This document shows, in pieces, positions 12,606 to 26,409 of a stretch of DNA of 64,000 nucleotides. The stretch's first letter is position 1, and each line of letters begins with the position of its first letter. The notes under the pieces were generated by a model. That model saw nothing but the letters and a program-made list of their open reading frames with translations. It made no database searches and had not been told where the DNA came from. The position numbers and the translations under genes were made by a program. This DNA is from Echinarachnius parma (Eukaryota > Echinodermata > Echinoidea > Clypeasteroida > Echinarachniidae): contig JBAMJV010001284.1 of assembly GCA_037951105.1 (NCBI GenBank), positions 315,681-379,680 on the forward strand, read 5' to 3'.

Positions 12606-15600
12606 TCCTTCAGTAAGCGAAGTTTATAATTACTGCTTTGAGACTAAATTAATAGTTACATAATTATAATGTTATATACAACAATTAGTATTTTTATTAT
12701 TACATTGCAGGCTAAAAGGTAACATTATTTGTTCTGGACAAAATTATGACAATGATCCCCTCCCCCTTCCCTGCCCGACCCTGTCCTCATCTAAATGGTC
12801 GCTGGATAAACCCCTGATGTGTAATAATGTGTAGGTGAATGTGGGTCGTTCGGAATGTTCGCGCTTTAGTCCCACCTATTGGAACAATTTTGTCAAACTC
12901 GTCACTCGCACCTCACCATGTATGTTCTCTATCGCTTAATCGCCCTGGCAGCTTTACCTTCTATGAATTTCATTCGTCAACTTTAGATACCGAGATTTTG
13001 TCAGAGTTTATATCCTTCACCTCTCTTCTGTCAACTGTTAAATACTGGACATTCCTGTGTCAACTGCGTGTATAAAATGTCATATTTATTTTTCGCGCTA
13101 GAATTATGATGATGTGTAAGACAAAATTGCGAGCATAACTCGCGACATGTATAATCTCACGCAAGAAGGGGTAAAGACAACAGCGGGGATTATAGCTATG
13201 GCACGAGCTCACGGTAGGGCGTAGCTAAAGGGGTAGATAAATTGGGGCAAAACCCCTCCCCTAAACCCTGTATGAAGCCTCCCTTCTACAGCCCACCCCA
13301 GACTCCCCCCCCCCCCCCCCTAAGGAAAACAATTGAAAACAAATATAAAATATTGAATCACAATGCGTTAGGATTGTTTACATCTATCCCCTACTTTAAA
13401 ACAAACTTTCTTTGTCTAGCAACCCCCTCCCGCCCCTCCTCCATCCCTGCCCATCAACGTCCAGATTGTACTTGGAATCGCAACGCCAAGTAAAAGTTGA
13501 CTGTAACAAACGATTCGGCGTGAAAATAAATACAGTGCACAGCATGCCACGAGATCTAGTGAGTGATCCAGGAGCGCAGTTCACACTGAAAAGTTAGTCC
13601 CAGATTTTAACCACTTTGCTTTAAGTCGGAAGTTCAAATGTCCCATTAAAATGCAAAAATCAATTTGAAATACGATGAACAAATTATTGTCACATATACA
13701 TTCACGATAGGAATCTTATCCGTGTATTTTTTACTGATTTATTTGTTTTCTTTACTCATTATTATCTATTAGTTCCACATTGATAAGGTTTAAAAAATAA
13801 ACGTCAATCAACGGTGGTCAAAAAGAAATGAAACACAAACTAAAAAATCAATAATACAACCATGACAACACGGACTTAACATTTTCACAACAAGGATTTG
13901 TTTTCTTTACTTCAATTATTAACTGTATTTTGAACTCGTGTGATCACTATGACTCGTATGAAGATGCTCCATCTCATGTAGTATCGTCCCAATAATATCT
14001 GAATTGGGTCTTCATTCAGCATGATGAAGAAATTATCATCACATAATCACATCTGTAGTCTGATTTGTTTGACTTTATACTGACTGACTGACTGACATGC
14101 CAAATCATCCTGCCAAATTACCTGTACACACAACTTGGATATTTCTGCCACAAGATTACCGGTTAAATCCCTGTACAATTCCTCGTCCATCCATCTTTCT
14201 TGATATTTGGTTGATATTTGTAAAAATCTGGGATTGTAAAATAGATTAACATCTTGAAAGTCCAACAATATAAACAAGATGAATGAAATAATGATTGACA
14301 AGGAGAAATGGAAGGGATGAAAATAAGATGAACCATGCACATTATCTGTAAACTTAGTTGTTTCGGCTGCTACATTCCCGGTTAATTCAAATTTTACTAT
14401 ATTACATGTTCTCTTTCTGAATCATCTTTTTTAAAATTGAAGTTTTATATCATAAATTGGTATATATCTTGGATATTAAACAGAAATACATTTTTAGGAA
14501 ATATAATGTTGGTGAAAATAAAATGTACTAAGAGAGTAAGATGCAAGAAGTCATTCACGCATTTTATGTAAACGTGACATAATCATAATTAACAAGTCGT
14601 ATTCATAATAATTGTATTTACCTCCGGCCATCTGATCATTGTAATTCTACAGTTCTCCTACGGGCTATATTCCCCAAACCGCTGGGAACTTACTCGACTG
14701 ACATCATACAGTCAAGCCATTACACCTAATAAACCGCATCTGTATTCTTGTAACACTTGTCGACATTCTACTATAAATACAACTTAATCCTCCACCCCCG
14801 CCCTAACCCAAGCCGGCCAGGCCGCCCAATAGTCCCACGCAAATAAGTTCAAGCTCAATAGTCACGCTCACAAAAAGGGAGAAAGAATAGGATCAAGATA
14901 GTCAATCGCCTGCAAAAAAAAAAAAAGGAAAAGAAAATGCAGAAGAAAAGGGGGAAAATAAAGAAAAATACTCAAGGTCAATGGTTGAGGCCGCGTGACA
15001 ATAGCGATTGGGTCGCGGCTGGGAGCTCAGCCCGCTAGAGCCGGCTGTATATTTATTCGGGGACTGCGTCGCTTTCTCCCTCTATCTGCCGCCTCCCAAC
15101 CATGCGGCGAGCGTTGACGTACATGCAGACTGCTCATAACCCACTGAAGTTCGATGAAAAACAAAAAATAATAATAATAATATAAATTGGATAGAAAAGA
15201 GAGACAGAAAGATAGAGGGGTATAATTTGACAGATAAAACATATCTAAACATTTGCATTTGATCACGTTAATAATAATTCAGAAAATAACGATTTTAAGT
15301 AACGGTTTTAAATGCTGGTTTGACTTTATCATACATTTTATACTCATAATAAAACAACATTATTTCTATCACACTTTCAAGTCGATTTAAGGAACCAATT
15401 CCAGAAAATATCGGTCCACTCAGCACTCAGTGTCGATTTGTTTGAAGCGCTGTGCAGTTACCTTTACCCAGTTTTAGTGCTATCTAAGTTAGATATTGAA
15501 TAAGCACATTATGCAAGTGTTTTTTTGTGGTAATAACGCACAATTATTCGAAGTATATATATTTTTTAACTACATAGCCAGAATGTTTAAAATCGAGAAA

Positions 15601-16047
15601 CAATCGATTCGGTTTAAAGACACGTGATGTATTTGTTACAAATTTCCTTAATCCATCGTCCACGGTGAACCAGCACCTGAAATATACTGATAAAACAATA
15701 CCTAAATAAAAAAAAAAACCTGTCTGCGGAAAAGAGACTAATTTCCAAACAAGCTTTTTGAGGCAAAGACTCTGGACATATTTGTGACACCTTTTCTTTA
15801 TCGCCGGTGAGCCCTAGCATAACATCGGGCTCACCTGCCGAGTCTTACCGTCAGCTCGTGAGAAGAAAGGGTGCACTAACTGGGATCAAGAGGGGTACAG
15901 CAGGGGTGTGGGAGCGCACCCCTTATTTACGTTCAGTGGATTAAACTTTTGAAGTGGGGTCAGTTATAACGTATACGTAGCTAGAAAGCATTGTATATTG
16001 AAATTATTGTTTTTTCCTAAATTACCACCATCAAACATGTCAAAAGG
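12606..16047. other. No gene seen
   Basis: AT-rich DNA with a C-run at ~13305-13320, a short GC-rich island at ~14985-15125 and an A-run near 14914. No splice-consistent coding series or known domain was found. Confidence 0.4.
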
Positions 16048-16191
16048 GCCTTTTGGCTCAGTGGGTTAGGGTACCGGTCTAGCAATCAGGGGGTCTCGGG
16101 TTCGATTCCTGGTAAATGTTCTCTGCTCATTCGAATCGATATATTATATATTTCCTAATACAAGTGGGCAAGGGGGGGGGGGGGGGGGGGG
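16048..16191 (+). mobile_element. tRNA-like SINE head with downstream G-run
   Basis: TGGCTCAGTGGGTTAGG (A-box-like) is followed 33 bp later by GGTTCGATTCCTGG (B box). A long G-run lies at ~16171-16191. The arrangement is that of a tRNA-derived SINE rather than a functional tRNA. Confidence 0.55.
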
Positions 16192-17771
16192 TCAATGGGG
16201 CGAGAAGTTGTAGTGTGCATGCCATTTTCTGTTCAGACACCACTGTTACAACCACCATCACATGATCACTAACAATTGTTAAAAGGTTGTTTTTAAAAGT
16301 TCTTAATTAACTGTTAAATTAATTACAATACTGGACATATTCAAGGTAATATGGGGAATAATTGACACGTGATGTGTCTTATCATACTACATGTGCCTTT
16401 GTTATCACTAACATGAGTAGATTGTGGTAGTGTTGGTGGCGATGGTGGTGGCGGTGGTGGTGGTGGTGAAGGGGGGATTATTCACCACCCAGTGGCCACC
16501 CATTAACTAGAGAAAGTGATCCGCCCAGGTGAGAGCCAAATAGGCAGGTGAGAGGGGGTGTCAAAACCTTAATACTCTCACCTGTAACGTAGTCTTACCT
16601 TTTTAGACCCGTTGACAAAGATATATTTATAACATATGAAATCGATTTTAATGCATTTTATCAAATTAGGTTAGTTCGATAACAAATTTTCACTCGAGAT
16701 CTAAAGTTGAATATTGCTAAGCCTAGCATCATAAAGATAGCTAGCATAGTTTTTTGTTTTCATTTTGACTTGTAGCTTGCAATGCTATCAACTAGCACTG
16801 GTAGCACAATTGTTTATTTATTTATACTACAAAAGTTATAGAAGGGAAGACATTATACTTCAAAGCAAAGTCATCATAAACATGACATAAAATAAGAAAT
16901 TTCTACTTTGAGTTAGCGGAATATTCGCAAAGCAATTCTACGTCCGATTGCGCAGGGAACGGAAACGTTAAAAATGAAAAAAGGGAATCGCGAAACGTGA
17001 GATGGGCATGCATGGGGGAAAAGAGAGAAAGTACAAGTGACCCTGAACCGACACCTTTGGGAAGGCATCTAAAGAGTGCTGAGGGGGGCTTGGAGACCGG
17101 AGATCACCTGTAAAGCCCCGCTTTACACCCCTCACCTATAAGGTGGCGCGGCTCTTATATATTATACCAACGTGATACTTAATTCCTCTCGTCCAAAATA
17201 TATTCTCTCTCCCCCTCTATTTCTCTCTCTCTCTCTATCTCCTCCATGTTTTTCTCAAAAGTATTTAGCCCAGCCCACCACTCACTTATTGCTATTGTTT
17301 AGTGTCATAACACCTCTTTGGGCTTGTTTGCAAACGACCTGTCTTTACCGACACATCAATCATATAGGATGAAGACTCGTCCACCCCTCCTATAATTTTC
17401 ACCCTTCCAAATAAAAGTACGCAGCGTATAGTCGTCAAAAGTTCACATGGATAACATCCATTACGTTATCGTATATATCTGGAAAATCGTGGAACCTGTT
17501 CCACCTGTACAGTTGTTGGGGGTGCACTCGTAACGTACGTAACGCCATCATGTGACTTTGTGACAAGAGTGTGACATGGGACGGTGGTTCGGCGGAAACA
17601 TATTAACAGTTTGTGTAACATTTTGGGAGAATAGTGCAGATCAATTAACATTACTATATATGCAATTAAAACGACAAAGCAAAAAGGTAGTAAAAATAAT
17701 TTATTCTAATTACTTAAACTAAAAATATTGACTGCTCCCTGCTTCATCAAAGCTCTAACCCATCGGAACAC

Positions 17772-17845
17772 CTCGCTGGGTCAAGTGGTCACGACGTCTG
17801 TTTAGTAATCAGGGTGTTGACGGTTCGATGCCAAACAGGGGGCAA
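17772..17845 (+). mobile_element. tRNA-like SINE fragment
   Basis: GGGTCAAGTGGTCACGACG is followed by a degenerate B box GGTTCGATGCC. It is related in layout to the copy at 16048. Support is modest. Confidence 0.4.
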
Positions 17846-18984
17846 TAATCCCCACCACTTGCTTGCCCCATCTACTTATACTTCGCCACGGAAATAGTAT
17901 ACCCACTGTTTCAACATTTTTAAAAGTACCGATCGCTGTAGACCTATATCTGTCAGTAACTGTCAGGACCGACGTATTAACGCGTTCAGCATCATGATCA
18001 TCACATCACCATAAACCACTTGAGGTATCATACACATCTTTATAATCGTAGCGCATCGAGTTGAAAGGGGTAACAATGCGCCCAGGGGTGTTGTTCTTGC
18101 CCCTGATAATTGGATAATTGGGATCCGGGTTCTCTGAAACAATCACAATTTGCCCCCGATTCTATTCAGTCTTCTGTTATGTTTTTCACTTTTCGCGGCG
18201 ATTGACCGAGATATACGCGTAAAAGGATGGGAGGTAGGATGGGATAACATGGATATTAAGTGAAAGTGCAATGCTCCTCTTCAATTCGAAACAAGTTTTG
18301 TTTCGATGAGCATGAGGGTGTGCCGATGAAAAAACAAACATTTATCTTGAAACAAGTTGTCCTGTTTTTGACATGGCAATGTGAAAAGACATATACATTC
18401 ACTTGGAATGTTGTTTTGATTGAATATTAATATGCAGACAGTGTAATATTCTATGTTCAATTTTGTTTCACAAAACGTTTGAATACTCATAACCAAATTG
18501 CTCATCATGTAGCTACAAAGTAATGTGTATTCGAATTAGTTCGGATGCCATCGTTCATTCTTAAGCATGTATTACAATAAGGCTTTAGATGGATGAATCC
18601 ATTACAGTATTTTCCATTATTTCATTAAATAAGTTTGGCTTATAGTTAAGATTGTGTTAACAATGACATTAATGTCAATATTAAAACTAATGGACACTAT
18701 ACTATATGAAAATAGTTCATACTAAATTTCATCGATATTAACTTTGATATGTTGAAGTCTTTAGATATTTATGACATTGAATGATTTCCATCGATGCATA
18801 TATTTGACCTGAAAGAGATAATAAAGCTTTATAAAGGGGAAAAACAGATACTGCACCTGGATATTAAATATACCACAATGCACCTAGGGCGTGAAAACAA
18901 AGAAATAACAACCCTTCCTGAGAAAGAGCATCATGTCTATCGGGTCAGTGATAACGATAACCGTGTACCCGTCTGTCGGGTAGA

Positions 18985-19065
18985 GGATTTGTTCGAGGGT
19001 CAGTGGTGTTTACTCCCGCGGTTGAGATGCTGACGAGTGATGTGAAGGGTCGAATCCCATCTTGT
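18985..19065 (+). mobile_element. tRNA-like SINE fragment
   Basis: GGTCAGTGGTGTTTACTCCC is followed by the degenerate B box GGGTCGAATCCC. A 20-30 base C-run lies 110 bp downstream, at ~19171-19199, resembling the SINE plus G/C-run layout elsewhere in the window. Confidence 0.35.
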
Positions 19066-20738
19066 TGTTCGTGTACTCTCCAGTTTATAAAGGCCCTATG
19101 CTAAATTACAGGGTCTTGTTTTATTAGGAGGGGGTAAGGAAGGACCCCCTATATACACAGCCTTCCCGGTTGGTGTTACCCCCCCCCCCCCCCCCCCCCG
19201 GAGAAAGATTAATAAAGAAATCGGTATAGTATTCCATTATTACAATTTTGTCAATTTGTGTGGTGAATCGAATAATGATCATGTACATCAGATGCCGTTA
19301 ACGAACGTGATACCCACTTCACCTAGGTTTGTAAAAGCTAAATGACAGTAATGGGAAACGCCCCACACACAACAAATGAAATGTACGCTCGTATTACCAA
19401 CCATGTGAAAGAATATATTTTACCTAACATGGGATTATAAATTAGCGAGTAAATCGCCTACTAATTAAAATGCAAAGTTAGAAAACGATCAATGCATTGA
19501 TCGATATCGCCAATGGTTGTATTTTGAAATGTTCGTCCGCACATTGCAAAGCACACACAAACCTGTCGCGCGTGGCGGAACGGCTATCTGCAAGATTCGC
19601 GGACGGCTAATTTCCGGCGGGCCAAACAGGCTGTGCGCCGTTCAATCTAATCGTCGGCGGATGGAATTCCCCTTATTTATCCGCATTTTACGATGATATG
19701 TTTCATAATTTACCACATAAACCCTATTATATACTTGTTCAACCATGCTGATCAATTTGTCAGACCAACAGAGTGGATTTCTATAATTTTCCCATTACTG
19801 TCATTTGGCTTTAATTATGCTACTTCTATTTTTGCATAATGGGGCGTTTATTTCAAAGCGGTGGGATGAATATATAGTCTGTCGTCATTATCGATATGTC
19901 TCGATACTAATACATTTCAGCAAACGTCTGGTAATGATAAAACTAAACTGGTTATATTAGCGAAGTGTAGCAAAGAGGGCTCAAGTTTCATCATATGTAT
20001 ACATGCTATAATTACTGTGTAACTTTTCCCTTCCCTCTGCTCAAGTCCCTTGATTATGAAAAAAAGGATGTCCTTGAACTTGCCGCCATGGTCCCTTGGG
20101 AGGAGCTCCAAATAGGGTGGGGTGTAGCGAAACGGGAACATATTGACACCCCCTTTCTGGCAATTTGTGGAACCATGTTTACACCCCTTTTTTGCGTTTG
20201 GGAGATCTTTTGACACCGCTTTCATGCCTTTCGCGAAGTCGTTCGGAGCTACATTTTTGTGTATCTTCACTCTTCACTCTTTGCGCGCTTGTGTTATGTT
20301 ATCAAAGTTCGTTATAATGCTTGTCTCGGAAGTTATTTGTCAGTGAAACGGTGGTAGTAATGTTGATAGACGGTCTCGCCTCATGGACATACGAAAATAA
20401 CCTCTTTTTTTTTTACTATGCTTTTTCTCATATTAATTAATTGGACCGTGTACATAATAATATCAAATCTATTATGAGCAGCGTATTCTCCCATTTTCTC
20501 CCTTTAGTCGTTTTTCTTTTTCGTGTTTTTATCTTATTAAATAACAGTTATACGTGTTTTTGCACTTAGAGCGCCCCGTGTCTTATTATAGTTTCTACTT
20601 GAGCCTTAGATACACACTCACAATCAATCCACTCTAAATGTGCACTCTCTGCACACCATGGGGAGCATTCCAGCCAGTGCTACTTTTGACCTACACACCA
20701 TTTAGTATTACAGAGTACATGTAGTACCCATTCGGCAC

Positions 20739-20884
20739 TGTTTCATAAAAATGTTACAATTGTTGTAAGTGTCAAATTAGTGTAACTAATATGGCAACAG
20801 CCAATCGGCATCAAGCATTTTAGCTGTTGCCATGGTAGTTACAACAATTGGACACTTACCACAATTTGAACAGTTTTATGAAAT
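20739..20884. mobile_element. Palindromic MITE, family GTTTCATAAA, copy 1
   Basis: The left half GTTTCATAAAAATGTTACAA, TTGTAAGTGTC and GGCAACAG is repeated inverted on the right (CTGTTGCCATGG, GACACTTAC, AGTTTTATGAAA). A diverged second copy lies at 55631-55780. Confidence 0.7.
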
Positions 20885-20955
20885 GTGGCCCAATTTATGC
20901 ATCTGTGAGGAGAGCAGTAATGTCGATTGCTATACAATGAACAAATAAAGACGCC

Positions 20956-21265
20956 AGGGGGGTGTTTCACAAAGATCCTGAGTTGACTTAAGTTGGACTT
21001 AAACAATTATGGTAAGCCATTTGCAGCCTCAGAGTAGAACATATTCAAATGCAAAAAAGGAAGTATTTTAGACTTTTCATAAATTTTACATGAAGAACAT
21101 GGAATCTCCTTGATAACAGAAAATAGTAGTGATTTGAATCAACATTTTATGCCTTTTAAAGGAACTTTTACAAACAATTTTCTAAGAAACTAACGGCTCT
21201 CCATAAATTTGAAGTCCAACTTAGAGTTATGTTGAACTTAGGATCTTTGTGAAACACCCCTCAGG
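20956..21265. mobile_element. MITE with GGGTGTTTCACAAAGATCCT ends
   Basis: The left end GGGTGTTTCACAAAGATCCT and GAGTTGACTTAAGTTGGACT pair with the right end AGTCCAACTTAGAG and AGGATCTTTGTGAAACACCC. The terminal inverted repeats are ~45 bp with an AT-rich interior. Confidence 0.75.
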
Positions 21266-21283
21266 CATGTCAGGTATATGTAT

Positions 21284-21346
21284 TTATGGACTCGAACCCG
21301 CGAACATCGCATTGAAAGACGAGTCCACTAGACTACGACACTTTCA
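21284..21346 (-). mobile_element. tRNA-like segment, minus strand
   Basis: The minus strand reads TAGTCTAGTGGACTCGTC (A-box-like) and GGTTCGAGTCC (B box) ~22 bp later. It is directly adjacent to the MITE ending at 21265. It is probably a tRNA-derived repeat; acceptor-stem pairing is not convincing. Confidence 0.45.
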
Positions 21347-21449
21347 CGTCTTGCTCATCTCTTTCTTCCCCATTCTTCCATATCTTCATTTGTTTTAAGA
21401 AGATTTGTTTTTCTTATTTCTATATAATAACCAAAGCATTAATCTGGGG

Positions 21450-21713
21450 GGGGGGTGTTTCACTAAGCACTAAATTCCCTTTCGCAGCCATTTCCAGAGC
21501 AGAATTGTCGTCTGTCTCGAGATCAGATGGGCATCAGCCTCGATCACGAAAAACTTGTTTTTTCTTCAATAATCGCTAAAATCGATTCGATCGTTCCCCG
21601 TCTAAAATCAGTTTCGTGAAACAAGTTGCGGGGATTGATTTGAGGGTAGCATTGATTTTAGTCACTAAAATCAATTCTAGGCCTAAAATCGATTTTAGTT
21701 AGTGAAACACCCC
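21450..21713. mobile_element. MITE with GGGTGTTTCACTAA ends
   Basis: GGGGTGTTTCACTAAGCACT at the left and TTAGTTAGTGAAACACCCC at the right. The interior contains repeated AAAATCGATTTTAG-like blocks. The ends resemble those of the neighbouring element at 20956-21265. Confidence 0.7.
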
Positions 21714-22174
21714 GCCGTTTGACAGCTATCAAAATGATTTTGTTGAGTTTCTTATTGTTTAAACTCTACTAGGGATACGATTCTGGCAAATGGAAATCAC
21801 TTATCAAATGTAATATTTACTTTCCATGCTTATAAGCTTTTAACGACTTCCATTTACAATTTTTTAAAAAGACAATATGTATACTGACGCAATGTTTTCT
21901 TTTTCTTAATAATTCATTAATACAACACAAAGGAATTAAGACTGGTCAGATTCAAATCAATCAATGACCATTATACTGTGTATCATCATTTTATTTACAT
22001 TCTTCAGCTATATTGCGGCCATTAAGCACATTATTGACTGTAATTCGTACATTTAATTGGCCCACTGTTGACACAATTTATTACTCGTGTTGTGGAAGCA
22101 TCATTAGTGTCTTCGTAATTGACCAATACGATGATGATGTTATAATTACGCCATCACTCAAGCGCTATTAGCGA

Positions 22175-22440
22175 TTCAATTAATTAAAACGCACAAGGAG
22201 GTAAATACATTGTTTACTTATTGAATTATAGGTATTAGTATCCTCGTGTGAAATGGGCAATTGGTCGTGTGTTGCAAACAGTTTAATTAACCAAAGCCCC
22301 TATTCGTAATTAATTAAAACGTACAAGGGGTATAAAAACACAATGTTTACCTATTGCTTTATTGGTATTAGTATCCTCGTGTGAAATGGGCAATTGGTCG
22401 TGTGTAGCAAACAATATAATTAGCTAGAGTCTCTATTCGT
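22175..22440. repeat. Tandem duplication of a ~128-bp AT-rich block
   Basis: Two successive blocks share AATTAATTAAAACG, then ATTGTTTAC and GTATTAGTATCCTCGTGTGA followed by AATGGGCAATTGGTCGTGTG. Conservation between blocks is high, and TAATTA homeodomain-type cores recur. No coding signal. Confidence 0.8.
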
Positions 22441-24053
22441 GAGGAGGGTATATACTAATGATTAATATGACAGTGAAAAGCGACAACATTTCTTCTAGGA
22501 GCTTTATTCACCTGGGCAACGTGAGGCGCGTAAGGTTTCTCTATTTTAAAATTCAAGACATACGAAGCGATATAACCGCCGGCGATACAAATGTAGGCAT
22601 ATTCTCAATTCCAATTAAAAGAAGAAAAAGAAACATCCGGAAGTGCCTGTTCAACATGGTTTAAATACAAAATAATAATAGGCTGATTTGATATCAAGAA
22701 AATCATGATAATAAGTTTATGTAAATGCGTGAAAATTGTAAAACGAACGTCGTGAGACGGAAATTTCACACCGACTTCACAACAAAATTGGACAAGAAAG
22801 TGTTTGGTTCGACAGTAAAATAGCTGGCAAACAGGGCTGCAAGCCCAGATGCTTGCGTTTAGGATTATATTTTCCGTACGCAACCCCAGCACCGGACGAT
22901 ACACAATCATTGAATAGCGATATCAAAAAGGCATTAAGTAATTGGGCACACAATCCGCAAACGGCAAATGTTTGACATTTGTAATGATAATGAGATCTTT
23001 TTACACGATTGAATAAGGAAAGAAAGTTTCTTCTCCGAACCTATAGCTCGCGCGGTTACTTTTCAGCGGTAAAGCAACACTGCTCCACCGCCGGTGTCTA
23101 GGCGACTTTGCAGGTGCACTATACTACCTCCTAAATCGGGTAAATCTCGGGAGGGTAAAATGAACAGTCCTGCATGGTAACTCTTTATGATACTCACGCA
23201 AACACGACGAAAACAGGAAAGAATTATAATTAATTTGTATAGGAAAATATAAAGAGAGAGAGAACACGAAGATAGGTGTGGTATACATGGTATAGGGTGG
23301 GGGAGAGGAGAGGGCTCGGGAAGGGGGGGGGGGGGGGGAAGGGGAGAAATAATAATACAGAACTGTCGAAACGGCAAAAGTAACCTGTCTCATAAAACCT
23401 TTTCTGATTCACGATATTTCTAAAACTTGCATTCATACAGATCGGAAACAAAACCCAAAATGAGTTCATTGTTAATTTCTTGGAAACAAAAGCAAAATAA
23501 GTGAAAAAGAAAGGGGAAATGATAGAAGGAACTAACGGAATAAATGACGGAGAGAAAGACGGGTAAATGTAGATAACATGCCAAACAGAAGGGATAATGC
23601 ACATTGATAAAGCAGCAGACTTTAAGCAACTGGAGTTTGACAAACGAAGTTAAAGAGCGATATTGAAAGAAGAAATAAAGGAATTTAGCGGTGTCAAAAT
23701 GTGATATTTTTTGTGTCTATAGACTCATTTTTTCGACAAAAAAAAAATGCGGAGAGTTTGCTTGCGATCGGGAGGTCAAGAGGACCCTTTAGATACTCGA
23801 TTCATTCGCGGAGTTCTCTATTCATGAACTATGATAAGAAAATACTCTTTGTAGACTTTTTTCCCAAGCAATGTCAAGTACATTTTAAAAAGTAAAGACA
23901 GGAAACTACTGGCCCATTTTCTCTTTATTATTCGGAAAGTCGAAGAGTTGTGTTCCTACCCTATTAATTTATTGATACGGTTTACATGGTAGTTCTTGAA
24001 AAAATAGCAAATGACGAGGCTCAGTTCTGTAAAACATGACCCCTACATAACAG
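22441..24053. other. No gene seen
   Basis: Unclassified DNA with a G-run at ~23323-23338. Open frames in it lack motifs and splice partners. Confidence 0.4.
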
Positions 24054-24063
24054 TGTAATGTGT

Positions 24064-24234
24064 AGCCTATCCGATAGGCGTCGGGCTTTCTAGCAAGTAC
24101 CAATCGCGTTATGTGGACGGAACAACCTGGATGCGCTCGGGTCCGGGCTCGCCGGTTGTTCGGGCTCGCCGGTTGTCCGTTTCCATAACGCGATTAGTAC
24201 TTGCCAAAAAGCCCGACGCCTATCGGATAGGCTA
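24064..24234. mobile_element. Inverted-repeat element with 10-bp target duplication
   Basis: The arms start AGCCTATCCGATAGGCGTCG and end in its reverse complement. The flanks TGTAATGTGT (24054-24063 and 24235-24244) are identical direct repeats. A ~10-bp duplication fits Mutator-like elements. The centre has a short direct repeat, GGGCTCGCCGGTTGT. Confidence 0.8.
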
Positions 24235-24342
24235 TGTAATGTGTAGCAGTTACTGAACAATTAACTTTCATCGATTGCTTTCTTACCATACTTTATATTG
24301 GACTGTTAAATGTAACGTAAATAATAAGTGTACATCAGTTAA

Positions 24343-24552
24343 GCCCGGCGCAGACAGAGCCGACTCGACCCGATCCGACTGGTTTCAATCAGGCTAGAGT
24401 TGGGCCCGGTCGGTCGGAGCAGATTTATCGTGTTGAATCGGCCCCAACTGGCATCCGACTGTCTCTCGACTGGCAAAATGTGTGTCGCGAGGCACTGAAA
24501 ACTGAGACGATCGGAAGGACAACCAGTCGAGTCGGCTCTGTCTGCGCCGGGC
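24343..24552. mobile_element. MITE, family GCCCGGCGCAGACAGAGCCG, copy 1
   Basis: Terminal inverted repeats of ~33 bp: GCCCGGCGCAGACAGAGCCG at the left and CGGCTCTGTCTGCGCCGGGC at the right. The interior has further CGACTGG/CCAGTCG pairs. Homologous to 53148-53368. Confidence 0.8.
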
Positions 24553-25589
24553 ATTATGTGGATGCAACACCAATCGGATGATTTCAGAACAAACTACAAA
24601 TATTAAAATATCGATCAGCCGACACTGATTGATCAAACACGATCCGTGCAATCGTTCTCTCTCATCATCACCATTCGTATCGGTGGTCAAATAACCATGA
24701 TTACAGTCCAACGTATTCAATCATTTCGACAGGTTTTTGGGGTAGGATTAGATAAATCTTTCTATATTCCTAGTGCACATTTTTTAAGCATATAATTCAA
24801 ATGAACTTTGACATGAGCGGCAGATTCATAAAAGTTAATATCGGCAAACTGCATGGTAATTCATGCGACAATTGGTATCCTTCTAATTGGTAATCTGTAT
24901 AATATCTGGCCATTGATCATGTTGTAAGCTACAGTAAAAGCATTCGAAATGTACGCAACCCATAATACATACCCTAATCAATATAGATTTGGCAAACTTA
25001 CGGCAAATCAAGCTTTGATATCGGGAAACATATGTATCTCAAAAGACGATAATTTTCCTTCTAATAATCTGTAAGGTGTAAACATGCGATGTACCATTGA
25101 TCATGTTGATCATGCTACAGCTATGAACTACCATGACTATTACTATGGTGAAGTATTTCGTTCGGATGATGATTAGAAGAAATGAAAGTTTTTTTTTTAT
25201 TGATGAGAGGGGGCTGATGAAAAAATGGCTTGTCTTAAACCTTGCTAATAGTAATGCATCAACAGAAATTGCGCATGACATATAATATGTATTTTTCATA
25301 TTCACAAACAAAGGCACACATACACACAAGCCCTATAAACACACGCGCATACATATATATAATATTGCAAGAATCTTCAGAAGTGAAGGAGGTAATTCAA
25401 GACAAAGAAGAAGAATAAGAATGACACACACATACACTTACTCACACACATATACAAATGTAAGCAAATCATCTATAAATGACTTCTATGAACTTCCTTT
25501 CCATTTGCAATGTTATTCTATCATAAAACCACCACATACAGTAGTCGAAAAGATAACGAATTACAAAATGCGTTTTCAATGTAACTAGA

Positions 25590-25765
25590 GTCATTGGGCC
25601 GTATGCATAAAAACAAGCAATTGCTTATAAGCAATTGCTTTAAGCACAAGCAAGAGCTTGTCAAGCAAAAGATCAAGTTCAAGCAATTGCTTGAATTCAT
25701 ATGCACAAGCTTTTGCTTGTGCTGAAACCTTTTGCTTGCACTGCCTAAGCAATTGCTTACGTGTT
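25590..25765. repeat. Cluster of AAGCAATTGCTT palindromes
   Basis: At least four copies of the palindromic core GCAATTGC occur with interspersed CAAGCAAAAG and CTTTTGCTTG. The region can form several alternative hairpins. It may be a small foldback repeat. Confidence 0.65.
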
Positions 25766-26409
25766 GGACAAAGGATCGTTACGGTTGTGCGATCATCGCA
25801 CTGCAGGACAACAACGCTTCGTGCCCGACCTGGCAGCAGTATTTTTGCTTACGCAAATAGGGGGGAAACAGCACAGAGCATTAGGGGGGTTTCTGTGCAG
25901 ATCGATGGACGAAAATTGCCGTAAAAAGTCTAAAATAACAGAAATTTGATTAAATATGAAATCACAACATAACTCCTGGAATAAGGAGCTCGTAATCATC
26001 CTGAAACGGTATGCAAATTTGATCCTTAAACGCGAATGCCCTGAGTAAGCAAGAGCTCAATTTAAATTTATTTATTTTCATATAAAAATAAAACAGTTTT
26101 GTTGAACTTTAGAACAATCGGTGTATTGTTTTAGAATTTCTTTTCTTTTGAGGCTCAGCATTTTTGCAGTTTTATTTTCAATTGAGTAAAGTATGGTATT
26201 ACTGCCGATTCAAATTGCATTGTACGTTGTACTTGGAAGAAGGTACACGTGCTTATACCTCAGGAATTAAATTTGATTTGGAAACGTACGCTATATAACT
26301 TTTTAGATTACTCTACGCAAATCCATGGGAATGTCCTCCGTTGTTAGGGGTTATCTCATATTTATACTAAACACCGTCAAATTATTAGTAGGCGTAGCTA
26401 CCAGTTTGG

